The notes below the pieces were generated by a model, which was given only the letters and a program-made list of their open reading frames with translations, did not search any database and was not told the origin of the DNA. This document shows, one piece after another, positions 15,917 through 24,636 of a DNA stretch of 61,214 bases (position 1 is its first letter; each line of letters starts with the position of its first letter). Source of the stretch: Pelagibacterales bacterium SAG-MED30 (lineage in GTDB: Bacteria > Pseudomonadota > Alphaproteobacteria > Pelagibacterales > Pelagibacteraceae); assembly GCA_014653775.1 (NCBI GenBank), contig JACWEA010000005.1, positions 1 through 61,214 of the forward strand. The letters are read 5' to 3'. Position numbers and translations under genes: made by a program.

Positions 15917-16957
15917 ATGACAAAGGTTGGGGAGCACATCACTTTAGATATTATAGGTACAAATAAAGAATACGAAGCATCTTTATTTGAAAAAGTAATT
16001 CACGATATTGCTAAAGCAGCAAATGTTACAATTTTAAATATTTCTAAATATAAATTTGAACCACAAGGATTTACAATTTTAGCTTTATTGGCCGAAAGTC
16101 ACATTAGTTTTCATACTTTTCCAGAGAAAGGTATGATAAGTTTTGATTTTTTTACTTGTGGAACAATTAGTCCATCAGTTGCAATCGATATAATTAGAAA
16201 GGAATTTAAACATCAAAGAATTGTTAAGAAAGAATTTAATAGAGATACCATAGCTTTATATCATGATATTTATAGCTCTCCAGGTTTACAGAAGGCTTAT
16301 GTGGTAAATGATGTTTTAGAAGATTTTAAATCAAAAGTAGGTCAACATATTGAAATTTTAGAGTTAGAGCAATTTGGGAAATCTTTATTTATTGATGGAG
16401 AAATTCAAGTAGCTGCATCAGATGAGCACTTATATAGCTCAACTTTTGTTGGAGCGGGTTTAAATTTAAACAAAGATAATGAAAGAGCAGCAATTATAGG
16501 AGGTGGTGATGGTGGAGTTGCAAGAGAATGTATTTCTAAAAAATTTAATTTTGTTGATTGGTACGAACTTGATCCTGAAGTTGTCGATGTTTGTAGTAAA
16601 CACTTAGGAGACATAGGTAAAAAAGCTACTGAAAAAAATTCAGTTAAATGTGTGTGGGGAGATGCATTTGAAAGTATAAAGTCAGTTGGTGATGACACTT
16701 ATGATCACATATTTGTTGATCTTAATGATGATCAATTTTGCATAGATTTAGCTGCTAAAAATATGGACTCCTTAGTCAGAATTTTAAAACCCAAAGGTGT
16801 TATTACAGCTCAAGTAGGCAGTCAGGATAAAAAACCTCTTCAAGTTGAAAATTGGCTTAATGTTTTTAACCATCATTTTGGAAACACTAATTTAGCTAGA
16901 GTTTACATACCTAGTTTTGATTGTACTTGGAATTTTTCTTCTTCAATTAATCACTAA
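15917..16957 (+). CDS. S-adenosylmethionine decarboxylase-spermidine synthase fusion (SpeD-SpeE)
   Basis: A 346-residue fusion. Residues 1-115 are a bacterial SpeD: LLAESHISFHTFPE has the Glu60-Ser61 self-cleavage site that makes the pyruvoyl group, His66, and Cys81 in FFTCG. Residues 120-346 are an aminopropyltransferase: IDGEIQVAASDEHLY, the SAM loop GGGDGGVARE (195-204), YELDPEVV and the catalytic pair in VDLNDD (Asp268 and Asp271), where most spermidine synthases have DSxDP. The product would decarboxylate SAM and use it to aminopropylate a diamine, releasing methylthioadenosine for the genes upstream. Acceptor diamine not predictable. Confidence 0.88.
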   Translation: MTKVGEHITLDIIGTNKEYEASLFEKVIHDIAKAANVTILNISKYKFEPQGFTILALLAESHISFHTFPEKGMISFDFFTCGTISPSVAIDIIRKEFKHQRIVKKEFNRDTIALYHDIYSSPGLQKAYVVNDVLEDFKSKVGQHIEILELEQFGKSLFIDGEIQVAASDEHLYSSTFVGAGLNLNKDNERAAIIGGGDGGVARECISKKFNFVDWYELDPEVVDVCSKHLGDIGKKATEKNSVKCVWGDAFESIKSVGDDTYDHIFVDLNDDQFCIDLAAKNMDSLVRILKPKGVITAQVGSQDKKPLQVENWLNVFNHHFGNTNLARVYIPSFDCTWNFSSSINH

Positions 16958-16973
16958 TTTTTCTTTTTTAATT

Positions 16974-17014
16974 CTTTAATTTATGAAATACTTGATCATA
17001 AATTATTAAAGGAG
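16974..17014 (+). promoter_or_regulatory. Inverted repeat that can cover the Shine-Dalgarno of the binding-protein gene
   Basis: AATTTATGA (16978-16986) and TCATAAATT (16996-17004) pair over nine bases with a nine-base loop. CTTT (16974-16977) can further pair with AAAG (17008-17011) across a three-base bulge. That AAAG is the first part of the AAAGGAG ribosome-binding site at 17008-17014, six bases before ATG 17021. It could dampen translation or mark the end of the speDE transcript; it lacks a T run for a classic terminator. Confidence 0.4.
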
Positions 17015-17020
17015 AAAATA

Positions 17021-17851
17021 ATGAATATACTTAAAAAAACTATTTTTTCAATTCTAGTTTCTTTGTTAATTATTGGAAACGTTTATGCTTCTGATAAAAT
17101 TAGGATTGGAACTGAAGGTGCTTATCCTCCATGGAATTCAAAAGATGCTTCAGGTAAGCTAATTGGATTTGAAGTAGAATTAGCTTGGTCTCTATGTAGA
17201 TACATGGAAAGACAGTGCGAAATTGTTGAGCAAGATTGGGATGGAATGATTCCAGCACTTATTATGAGAAGATTTGATGCGATTATGGCGGGAATGTCTA
17301 TTACAGATGAGAGAAAAAAAGCTATTAGCTTCTCTCAAGGATATGCTGATGAAGTGGCATCACTTGCAGTAATGAAAGGTTCAGACCTAGAGGGAATAGA
17401 TACTCCTGAGGGAATAAATCTTACCCTGGGTGGTTCTGATGTAAAAAAAGCTCTTAAAACTATAACTGGAGCTTTAGCAGGAAAAACTGTTTGTACACAA
17501 ACAGCCACAATTCACCAAAACTTTTTAGAATCAGGTGATGTTGGAAAAATAAATCTAAGAACTTACAAAACTCAAGATGAAGTAAACTTAGACTTAGCTT
17601 CTGGTAGATGTGATGTAGCGCTAGCTGCAGCAGTTGCTTTTACTGATTATGCTGAGAAATCAGGAAAATCAGTTGTACTTGTTGGTCCAACTTTTTCTGG
17701 TGGAGCATTTGGTAATGGAGTGGGAGTAGGTATTAGACAAGATGATACTGAACTTTTAGATGCATTTAATAAAGCTATTAATAAAGCGAGAAAAAACGGA
17801 GACATTAGTAGAATAGCTACTAAGTGGTTTGGTTTCGACGCTTCTATGTAA
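17021..17851 (+). CDS. ABC transporter substrate-binding protein, basic amino acid/opine type
   Basis: A 276-residue periplasmic binding protein (SBP_bac_3). The signal peptide MNILKKTIFSILVSLLIIG ends near VYA-SDK (residue 24). The mature part opens IRIGTEGAYPPWN, with GFEVELAWSLCRYM, QDWDGMIPALIMRRFDAIMAGMSIT and RKKAISFSQGY, as in ArgT/HisJ and the octopine/nopaline-binding proteins. A strong Shine-Dalgarno (AAAGGAG) precedes ATG. It likely binds arginine, ornithine or a related cation, which would feed polyamine synthesis by the speDE fusion next door. The ligand is inference. Confidence 0.87.
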   Translation: MNILKKTIFSILVSLLIIGNVYASDKIRIGTEGAYPPWNSKDASGKLIGFEVELAWSLCRYMERQCEIVEQDWDGMIPALIMRRFDAIMAGMSITDERKKAISFSQGYADEVASLAVMKGSDLEGIDTPEGINLTLGGSDVKKALKTITGALAGKTVCTQTATIHQNFLESGDVGKINLRTYKTQDEVNLDLASGRCDVALAAAVAFTDYAEKSGKSVVLVGPTFSGGAFGNGVGVGIRQDDTELLDAFNKAINKARKNGDISRIATKWFGFDASM

Positions 17852-17865
17852 TTAATTTTAGATTT

Positions 17866-17888
17866 GGCGACTATAAAAAATAGTCGCC
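17866..17888 (+). other. Intercistronic stem-loop between binding protein and permease
   Basis: GGCGACTAT (17866-17874) pairs perfectly with ATAGTCGCC around a five-A loop, the most GC-rich hairpin in this region. No T run follows, and the permease ATG is only seven bases downstream. Similar hairpins behind binding-protein genes slow 3' decay or stop part of the transcription, giving more binding protein than permease. Confidence 0.65.
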
Positions 17889-17895
17889 AGTCTGT

Positions 17896-18588
17896 ATGGA
17901 ACTTCTTTCATTTGGAGATACTGGCTGGGGTGATGAATTATTTATTGCCACTTTAATGACTATTGCTGTTTCGATAACAGCAATGTTGATAGGCTTTACA
18001 TTTGCTTTAATATTTACTCCTCTCAAATTATCAAATAATAAATTTTTAAATCTAATTGCAAATTCTTACACTACTGTAATTAGAGGAGTTCCTGAACTAC
18101 TAGTTATTTATTTATTTTTTTTTGGTGGAAGTGGGGCGATTATGTATGTTGCTTCAATATTTGGTTATAATGAGTATATAGAAATAAATGCATTTATTAC
18201 TGGAGCTTTCGCAATTGGAATTATTTCTGGAGCTTATTCTACAGAGGTTTTTAGAGGAGCGGTTCAATCAATTGATAAAGGTCAGTTTGAAGCAGCAAAA
18301 GTTTTAGGTTTAAGTAAATTTGCCAAATTTTATAAGATTATACTTCCCCAAGTATTAAGACTTGCAATACCAAACCTTAGTAACGTTTGGCAGATTACGT
18401 TAAAAGATACTTCTTTAATTTCAGTTACAGGTCTAGTTGAAATTATGAGACAATCTTATATTGCAGCTGGATCTACTAGAGATCCATTATTTTTTTATTC
18501 TTTTGCAGCCCTTTTATATTTGTTGCTTACATTTTTAAGTATGAAATTGATTAATAAATTAGAAATTAAATATAGTAGAGGTTATTGA
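17896..18588 (+). CDS. Amino-acid ABC transporter permease, HisQ-like
   Basis: A 230-residue inner-membrane permease with about five hydrophobic segments. It has the family motif region TTVIRGVPELLVIYLFFF near residues 58-75, and the EAA loop near GQFEAAKVLGLSKFAKFYKIILPQ (about residues 130-155), which contacts the ATPase. First of two permease genes behind the binding protein; its stop overlaps the next ATG (TGATG). Partners with the HisM-like subunit for uptake of a basic amino acid. No ATPase gene follows. Confidence 0.87.
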   Translation: MELLSFGDTGWGDELFIATLMTIAVSITAMLIGFTFALIFTPLKLSNNKFLNLIANSYTTVIRGVPELLVIYLFFFGGSGAIMYVASIFGYNEYIEINAFITGAFAIGIISGAYSTEVFRGAVQSIDKGQFEAAKVLGLSKFAKFYKIILPQVLRLAIPNLSNVWQITLKDTSLISVTGLVEIMRQSYIAAGSTRDPLFFYSFAALLYLLLTFLSMKLINKLEIKYSRGY

Positions 18589-19262
18589 TGGATTTTGAAT
18601 TAATGTTTGCAAGCTTTCCTAAGTTATTAAATGCATCTATAATTACTCTAAAACTTTTATCAGTTTCTTTAATTATTGGATTATTTATAGGTTTTTTATT
18701 TGCCATTTTAAGATTAAACAAAAATATTTTTATTAATAAATTTGCTTATGGTTATTCTTATGTATTTAGAGGCACACCTTTATTAGTCCAAATATTCATT
18801 ATTTATTTTGGCTTAGGGCAAATCGAATATTTAAGATCAACTTTTTTGTGGGTAATACTGAAGGAACCTTACTGGTGTGCCATAATTGCTTTTTCATTAA
18901 ATACAGGTGCTTACACTTCAGAGATATTAAGGTCAGCATTTCAAACAATTAAACCTAGCTTAATAGAAGCTGGGAAAAGTTTAGGAATATCAAATAAAAT
19001 AATTTTTTATAAAATTCAAATACCTATAGCTATTAGACAGTCTCTACCAGCTTATGGAAATGAGATAATCTTAATGATGAAAGGGACTTCTTTGGCAAGC
19101 ACTGTAACATTAATGGATTTAACAGGTGTTGCAAAATATATTATTTCAACAACTTTTAAACCTATAGAAGTTTTTATTGTTGCAGGCGGTATATACCTAT
19201 TTATGACATTCTTAATTCATAATTTGATCAAATTTTTAGAGAAAAAATATAGCTTTAATTGA
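18588..19262 (+). CDS. Amino-acid ABC transporter permease, HisM-like
   Basis: A 224-residue permease with YVFRGTPLLVQIFIIYFG and the EAA loop SLIEAGKSLGISNKIIFYKI. I start it at ATG 18588, overlapping the previous stop; the TTG three bases earlier is less likely. Forms the heterodimeric channel with the HisQ-like protein. The gene that usually follows, the HisP-like ATPase, is missing, and an unrelated glycan protein begins 40 bases later. The importer probably borrows an ATPase encoded elsewhere. Confidence 0.87.
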   Translation: MDFELMFASFPKLLNASIITLKLLSVSLIIGLFIGFLFAILRLNKNIFINKFAYGYSYVFRGTPLLVQIFIIYFGLGQIEYLRSTFLWVILKEPYWCAIIAFSLNTGAYTSEILRSAFQTIKPSLIEAGKSLGISNKIIFYKIQIPIAIRQSLPAYGNEIILMMKGTSLASTVTLMDLTGVAKYIISTTFKPIEVFIVAGGIYLFMTFLIHNLIKFLEKKYSFN

Positions 19263-19301
19263 ATTAAATAGACTAAATAGATTATAAATTTAAAATTAAA
19301 A

Positions 19302-20507
19302 ATGCCAAATAATAAAATAAAAGCAATATTTTATGCATACTCTAATAATGCTTTAGATCATTTAGCTCCTTATGCTTACATATGTCGTCAGAAAAAAATA
19401 CCATGTACTGTTATTTATGGAGAAGATTTTGTTAAACTTAAGCTTATTCCAAAAGAAAATATAGCTAAGATTTTTGAAGATCTTAATATTCAAACTAGCG
19501 ACTTTGCCAGTTTTGAAAAACATGGATTTTCTCAAATCTTTTTTTCTTATATATGGTCATTAGCTTTTTTAATTGTTAAATCAAAAATATTTCCAAATTT
19601 TTTTAAAAGAAAAATACAAGGGTTAATTAATAAAATTTATGATTACATTGATGGTGAAACCATAGGTAGAAATATTGCTAAAAAACAGTTGCAAAATTCA
19701 GAAAAAGTTTTTGTTTTTACTGACGGATGGAGCAGAAACAAAAAAATCCAAAATGGCTTCTTATCGTGCATGAAAGGTAGAGGAAAGATTATTTCCACAA
19801 GCCACTTACCATGGCATTTTCATTATTCATTATCTGTTCCAGATCCCTCATTTTGTGAAGATATTGCTCTTGTATCAAATAAATGGGAATTAGATGCAAA
19901 AAATTTTCTTGACCAAAAAGAAATAACAGGAACTTTACGTTATACTAAAAAATGGGTCACAATTTTAGATCAGTACAACGAAAAAAAAATTTCTGTTACT
20001 GATCAAACTAAAAATGTCTTAATACTTGGTCATACTGAGTTACACACCAGTAACTGGGAAAGAATGATAGAATTATTTATACAACTTTCAAAACGGCAAG
20101 ATATAAAGCTCACTATTCTTCCTCATGTAAGAGGAATGAGCAATATGGAACCACCAAAAGGATTAGAAAAAGCATGGGATAAAATATCTACGCTAGATAT
20201 TGCTGTTAAAAATTCTGATATTGTAATGTTTTGGGTTAGTTCTGGATTTTATGAAGCAGTAGTTAGAAACAAAAAAGTATTTTACTTATCTTTCTTAAGC
20301 AAAATAGACGAAAAATTTTTATGGCGGAAAAATGTACCCTCAAATATTGTAATTAAAAATGAGTTAGAATTATTTAGTGCTTTAGATAACTATAATAAGA
20401 ATGATAAAATTGACAATCTTTGCTTTGAAAAAATGATTTGGCCAGATGGCAGTGACCCCTGGATAAATGTTTCTAATTTTTTAGATAAATATATTAAAGT
20501 TAACTAA
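19302..20507 (+). CDS. Unidentified protein of a glycan cluster, possible GT-B-like fold
   Basis: A 401-residue soluble protein I cannot assign to a family. Visible pieces are AIFYAYSNNALDHLAPYAYI at the start, a hydrophobic patch near residues 80-95, KVFVFTDGWSR, IISTSHLPWHFHYS, VLILGHTELHTSNWERM and SDIVMFWVSSGFYEAVVRNK. The last is reminiscent of the C-terminal nucleotide-binding half of CDP-glycerol or GT-B glycosyltransferases, where a conserved Ser/Glu pair holds the donor. Neighbours are DUF6165, GT9 and GT4 genes, so a role in lipopolysaccharide or capsule assembly is likely. Function not established. Confidence 0.6.
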   Translation: MPNNKIKAIFYAYSNNALDHLAPYAYICRQKKIPCTVIYGEDFVKLKLIPKENIAKIFEDLNIQTSDFASFEKHGFSQIFFSYIWSLAFLIVKSKIFPNFFKRKIQGLINKIYDYIDGETIGRNIAKKQLQNSEKVFVFTDGWSRNKKIQNGFLSCMKGRGKIISTSHLPWHFHYSLSVPDPSFCEDIALVSNKWELDAKNFLDQKEITGTLRYTKKWVTILDQYNEKKISVTDQTKNVLILGHTELHTSNWERMIELFIQLSKRQDIKLTILPHVRGMSNMEPPKGLEKAWDKISTLDIAVKNSDIVMFWVSSGFYEAVVRNKKVFYLSFLSKIDEKFLWRKNVPSNIVIKNELELFSALDNYNKNDKIDNLCFEKMIWPDGSDPWINVSNFLDKYIKVN

Positions 20508-20897
20508 TTAATAATCTCTATATTCTTTAATCTCTTTTATTTTCGAACCAGTATAACTATTAATTTCTAGCTTAATCTTAGCCCTATTATCATTTAAAAA
20601 ATGAACATCTCTTGAAAGTTTAATAAATTTTTCTCCAAAATCTTTTTCTTTTTCACATTGTCTTTTACTATCTTCAATATCCCAAAGTTTAGAATTTATT
20701 TCTTTCAGTGATTGAAAAAGTTTATTTAGATTATCATCAATTTTCACATTATCATCTAATTGTTTCTTTAAAATTGAATATTCATAGGAGATATATTCTA
20801 GCTTTTTAGGGTCTTTGATTTTCACATCTTTTATTTCTAAAATTGAAATTTTATCTAAAAGTTCACCTATTGAGATTTCAATCAAAATTTTATTCAT
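20508..20897 (-). CDS. DUF6165 family protein
   Basis: A 129-residue protein beginning MNKILIEISIGELLDKISIL, the conserved start of the DUF6165 family, followed by a mostly helical, charged body (KKLEYISYEYSILKKQL and a second coil around residue 60). It probably forms a helical hairpin or coiled coil and has no membrane segment. Such proteins are usually found within glycosyltransferase clusters, as here between the 19302 gene and a GT9 enzyme. Its stop directly abuts that of the 19302 gene. Molecular role unknown. Confidence 0.65.
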   Translation of the reverse strand: MNKILIEISIGELLDKISILEIKDVKIKDPKKLEYISYEYSILKKQLDDNVKIDDNLNKLFQSLKEINSKLWDIEDSKRQCEKEKDFGEKFIKLSRDVHFLNDNRAKIKLEINSYTGSKIKEIKEYRDY

Positions 20898-20929
20898 AAA
20901 ATTTGATACTGTGCTATTTTGTTATAAAT

Positions 20930-21871
20930 ATGTCTAATATTTTAATAATTAAACATGGTTCTTTAGGAGATATAGCTCAAGCAAGTGGTGCAATTCAAGA
21001 TATATTTGAAAATCATAAAAATGATCAAATTTATCTTCTTACAACAAATCCTTATTTAGAATTATTTAAAAAAAATCCATTTATTAATGAGGTTATATTG
21101 GACAAAAGACTTCCTAGATACAATTTGATTTATTTATATTTTTTAATGAAAGATCTGAAAAAGTATAACTTCTCAAAAGTTTTTGATCTTCAAAATTCCT
21201 CTAGAACAAATTTTTACAAAAATATTCTTTTTCCTAAAGCTGATAAAATAGTTTGGTCGAGTTCAATTACAACGTTGTCATCAAATAAAAATAAAGAAGA
21301 ATTTGATAAAATTTCAGTGCTTGAAAGATTTGATTATCAATTAAAACAATCTGGGTTAAATACTTCGCACACTTTAAAGCCAGATTTTAGTTGGGCTTCT
21401 ACAGACATATTCGAAATTAAAAATTATTATAAGTTTGATAAATATATTTTATTATTTCCTTTTTGTTCACCACATTTGACAATAAAAAAATGGCCTCATT
21501 ACAATAAACTTATTGAACTAATTTCAAACAAATATGGAGATAAGTATAAAATTTTAACTGCACCTGGGCCTTCAGAAATTAATGATGCAAAAGATATAAA
21601 TGCATTAGCTTTACTAGATAATGGAAGAGCATTAGATATTTCACAATTAACATCTTTAATTAAAGGTAGTTCATTTGTTATAGCTAATGACACTGGTCCA
21701 GCCCATATCACAGCTCATGTAGGAGCTAAAGGTCTTACATTATTTGGTAAACATACAACAGCATACAAGGTTAGTGTTGAAAGAGAAAATTTTAAAGCAA
21801 TAGAGGTAAGTGATCTTAATAATCTAAGTGCTGAAAAAGTTTTTGAAAGGTTAGAAGAATCTTTATCTTAG
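20930..21871 (+). CDS. Glycosyltransferase family 9 (heptosyltransferase-like)
   Basis: A 313-residue GT9 protein of GT-B fold. The start MSNILIIKHGSLGDIAQASG matches the family N-terminus with its catalytic Asp in the GSLGD loop, so I use ATG 20930 instead of the frame opening at 20903. The C-terminal half has KWPHYNKLIELI, ISQLTSLIKGSSFVIANDTGPAHITAHVGAK, the donor-binding NDTGPxH signature, and LFGKHT. Family role: adds heptose or a related sugar to lipid A core. Stop overlaps tail-to-tail with the GT4 gene. Confidence 0.87.
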   Translation: MSNILIIKHGSLGDIAQASGAIQDIFENHKNDQIYLLTTNPYLELFKKNPFINEVILDKRLPRYNLIYLYFLMKDLKKYNFSKVFDLQNSSRTNFYKNILFPKADKIVWSSSITTLSSNKNKEEFDKISVLERFDYQLKQSGLNTSHTLKPDFSWASTDIFEIKNYYKFDKYILLFPFCSPHLTIKKWPHYNKLIELISNKYGDKYKILTAPGPSEINDAKDINALALLDNGRALDISQLTSLIKGSSFVIANDTGPAHITAHVGAKGLTLFGKHTTAYKVSVERENFKAIEVSDLNNLSAEKVFERLEESLS

Positions 21872-22950
21872 TTTAAAATTTTTTTATATTCTTCTAATAT
21901 TTTTTGCCATTCAAATTTAGAAACATAGTCTTTGGCATTTTTTCCAAATTCTAAATATTTTTTATTTTCAATCATAGAGCTCAATGACGAATAAATATCA
22001 TCTAGGTTATTTCCATCACATATCAATCCTGTTTTTTCGTGATCAATAGCATCTGATGCTCCACCATCTTTTCCACCTAAGGAAGGAATTCCATATTGTG
22101 CTGCTTCCACATAAGCTATCCCAAATCCTTCAACAGAGGTTTTATGAATAATAGAAGGCATAACAAAAATATTTGATTTAGCTATTAATGAATTTTTAAG
22201 CTCATCACTAATATCCTTAAAAAACATAACTTGTGAACCAAGATTTAGTTCTTGAACTAATTTTTTTAAATTTTCTTCCTCATCTCCATATCCGATACAT
22301 ATATAAACAATGTCAGGATACTGTTGTTTTAGATTTCTTAAGCTCATTATTATTTTTTGATGATTTTTTCTTTTATCAAATCTGGATACTGTAATTAATC
22401 GAGGTGTTTTTATCTTTAGTAAACTTTCAACTTTTTCTAAAGATTTTTTATTTAATTTCTTTACTGGATTTACCCCTGGATTAATAACTATTAGTTTGTC
22501 TTTATTAACTCCATTATTAATTGCTAAATTTTTTGTATACTCAGAGTTAGCAATTACCATTTCTACATTATTTAATACTTTATTAGCTCTTTTATTTAAC
22601 AAACTTCCTCTTAGATGATTAATTTCCTTACCATGAATTAAACAATATTTTTTCTTGTTAGTTTGAATTAGTTCCAAACTTTTCCAGTGGTCAGCTATAA
22701 TTCCTTGAACTTTATTTTCTTTTAAGTATTCATTAACTAATTGAGCTTTTCTTATTTTTCTAAGAAATTTAATTCCACCAACTCTTTCAATTGAAAAATT
22801 TTCTTTATCGTCAAATTCTTTATGATTTTCTCGGTAATCCGCAAAAACTTTAATCATAAAGTTTTTAGACATTTCTTTTGTTAAGCCCCACATAAGATTT
22901 TGCATTCCACCTATTTCTGGTGGAAAGGCTTTAGTTACAATTAAATACAT
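21868..22950 (-). CDS. Glycosyltransferase family 4
   Basis: A 360-residue GT-B enzyme. The N-terminal FPPEIGGMQNLMWGL is the acceptor-side loop. The C-terminal donor half shows LITVSRFDKRKNHQKII, YICIGYGDEEENLKKL, and PSIIHKTSVEGFGIAYVEAAQYGIP, the E-x7-E pattern of GT4 retaining transferases. The last Glu-rich region precedes LICDGNNLDDIYSSL. Its start overlaps the stop of the thioredoxin-like gene by one base. It likely extends the same surface glycan as the GT9 protein. Confidence 0.88.
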   Translation of the reverse strand: MYLIVTKAFPPEIGGMQNLMWGLTKEMSKNFMIKVFADYRENHKEFDDKENFSIERVGGIKFLRKIRKAQLVNEYLKENKVQGIIADHWKSLELIQTNKKKYCLIHGKEINHLRGSLLNKRANKVLNNVEMVIANSEYTKNLAINNGVNKDKLIVINPGVNPVKKLNKKSLEKVESLLKIKTPRLITVSRFDKRKNHQKIIMSLRNLKQQYPDIVYICIGYGDEEENLKKLVQELNLGSQVMFFKDISDELKNSLIAKSNIFVMPSIIHKTSVEGFGIAYVEAAQYGIPSLGGKDGGASDAIDHEKTGLICDGNNLDDIYSSLSSMIENKKYLEFGKNAKDYVSKFEWQKILEEYKKILN

Positions 22951-23504
22951 TAACTATTTTTCCACTTGATACTACATCCAGCGCTTGGAGTTTGATTTTC
23001 TGGGCCTTTATCATTTTCTGCAATTTGTTTCATCGCTTTAAGAAGATCGCTTTCACCATCTCTTACTGGAACTAAATTTTTAAGTTCTCTTATCCTACCC
23101 CTATATTGAAGTTCTAAATTTTTATTATAACCAAAGAAATCTGGTGTACACACTGCATCATAAGTTTTAGCAATCTCTTGTGTTTCATCGGCTAAATAAG
23201 GAAAATGAAATTGATTTTTTTTTGCAAACAAGATCATGTTATCAAATGAATCTTCAGGATAGTTTTCAGAGTCATTTGCACAGATAGCTACTGAATTAAC
23301 ACCTAGATCTTTTAATTTTTTACAATCTTCTACAATATCTTTTGTAACAGCTTTTACATAAGGACAATGATTGCAGATAAACATTATTAAAGTTCCATTT
23401 TCACCTTTAATATCATCTAGAGAAATTATTTTATTATCTGTTGATTTGAGCTTAAAGTCGTGTGCCTTTTGGCCGAAATCACATATTGGAGTTTGTATTG
23501 GCAT
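22950..23504 (-). CDS. Thioredoxin-fold redoxin (AhpC/TSA-like) with CxxC site
   Basis: A 184-residue redoxin. Its N-terminal part has DFKLKSTDNKIISLDDIKG and the active stretch MFICNHCPYVKAVTKD (Cys-Asn-His-Cys near residue 45), then NSVAICANDSENYPEDS, FPYLADETQEIAKTYDAVCTPDFFG and the C-terminal PSAGCSIKWK. This pattern is that of thioredoxin-family peroxiredoxin-like proteins common in marine bacteria. No signal peptide, so cytoplasmic. Probably a thiol-disulfide reductase or peroxidase; the partner is not known. Confidence 0.82.
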   Translation of the reverse strand: MPIQTPICDFGQKAHDFKLKSTDNKIISLDDIKGENGTLIMFICNHCPYVKAVTKDIVEDCKKLKDLGVNSVAICANDSENYPEDSFDNMILFAKKNQFHFPYLADETQEIAKTYDAVCTPDFFGYNKNLELQYRGRIRELKNLVPVRDGESDLLKAMKQIAENDKGPENQTPSAGCSIKWKNS

Positions 23505-23524
23505 AATGTAATAATATATAAATT

Positions 23525-24037
23525 ATGTTTTACGATTTAAAAGATAAAAAACCAAAAAACTCTGGCGAAAATTGGATAGCTCCAAATGCAACTATAATTG
23601 GCGATGTTACTTTAGAAAAGAATTCTAGTATTTGGTTTAATGCAACTTTAAGAGGAGATATAGAAAATATTCATATTGGCGAAGGATCAAATGTACAAGA
23701 TGGAAGTGTTTTACACACAGATCCAGGCTATCCATTAAAAATTGGAAAAAATGTAACTGTTGGACATATGGTTATGCTTCATGGATGTAGGATAGGGGAC
23801 AACAGTTTAATTGGGATTGGAGCAGTGATTCTTAACAATGCTAAGATTGGGAAAAATTGTATCATTGGTGCAAAAGCTTTAATTACTGAAAATAAAGAGA
23901 TACCAGATAATTCATTAGTAATTGGTTCACCTGGTAAAGTTGTTAGAGAAGTTACTGAAGAAGAAAAAAAAGCTGTATTTGAAAATACCAAACACTATCA
24001 AGATAATTGGAAAAAATATTCCAAATCTATTTTTTAA
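23525..24037 (+). CDS. Gamma-carbonic anhydrase-family hexapeptide protein
   Basis: A 170-residue left-handed beta-helix protein. Repeating hexapeptides run from residue 20 to 130 ([54 protein letters not shown]). Three His placed as zinc ligands are in LHTDPGY, GHMV and LHGC. This is the YrdA/PaaY/CaiE group, related to gamma-carbonic anhydrase; activity varies within the group. Divergent from the redoxin by 20 bases; its stop shares four bases with the flavoprotein gene. Confidence 0.87.
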   Translation: MFYDLKDKKPKNSGENWIAPNATIIGDVTLEKNSSIWFNATLRGDIENIHIGEGSNVQDGSVLHTDPGYPLKIGKNVTVGHMVMLHGCRIGDNSLIGIGAVILNNAKIGKNCIIGAKALITENKEIPDNSLVIGSPGKVVREVTEEEKKAVFENTKHYQDNWKKYSKSIF

Positions 24038-24633
24038 GGAACTAGCCAAGCATTTTTATTAGTTTCTAAATCAAACTTTGCTCTTCTATGACCTTTAGCT
24101 GCAAGATAAAGCCATTCAATAGATTTAATCTTACATTTTATAACAGTAAAGTTTTTATAACCATCTTCACTTTGTTCCATGGTGTAATCAAAATCTTCTA
24201 ATTTAGATATCATACCAGATGTTGGATTTTCTGATGCAGTTCCTGGAGGGCTATCAGTTAAATAACAACGTCTGCTTATATGTTGAGTTTTTTTCCATGA
24301 TTCTTCAGTTGTAGAATTTTGATTATTAACTTCACATTCTACTTTTACTCTTAATTGTATCTTTTCCTCTTTATCGTAGAAAACTAGAGAGGCATTATTA
24401 TTTTTTTTTAGAATATCTACCTTTGGAGATCTAAAATCAGTATGAAATTGTAATAGATTGTTTGCTCTATCTGATTTACGTAAAACAACAATTCTACCAT
24501 CTACTTCATCTTGTTGGGCACATATGAAAACGGGAATTCTAAATGGTGAACCTCTGTTTGTTACAGCATCATCTAACATGGACCAGTACTTATTCTGAAT
24601 TTCTTTTAGGTTTTCATAGTATGCTGGCTGCAT
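24034..24633 (-). CDS. FMN-binding pyridoxamine 5'-phosphate oxidase-family protein
   Basis: A 199-residue split-barrel flavoprotein. [31 protein letters not shown] is the FMN-phosphate region of PNPOx relatives, and the C-terminal [19 protein letters not shown] resembles the pyridoxamine-oxidase-like end. It belongs to the general PNPOx-like family rather than clear PdxH: it lacks the canonical RxxxLK start and the usual dimer C-terminus. Three bases separate it from the dehydrogenase upstream, so they form an operon. Substrate unknown. Confidence 0.75.
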   Translation of the reverse strand: MQPAYYENLKEIQNKYWSMLDDAVTNRGSPFRIPVFICAQQDEVDGRIVVLRKSDRANNLLQFHTDFRSPKVDILKKNNNASLVFYDKEEKIQLRVKVECEVNNQNSTTEESWKKTQHISRRCYLTDSPPGTASENPTSGMISKLEDFDYTMEQSEDGYKNFTVIKCKIKSIEWLYLAAKGHRRAKFDLETNKNAWLVP

Positions 24634-24636
24634 ACA

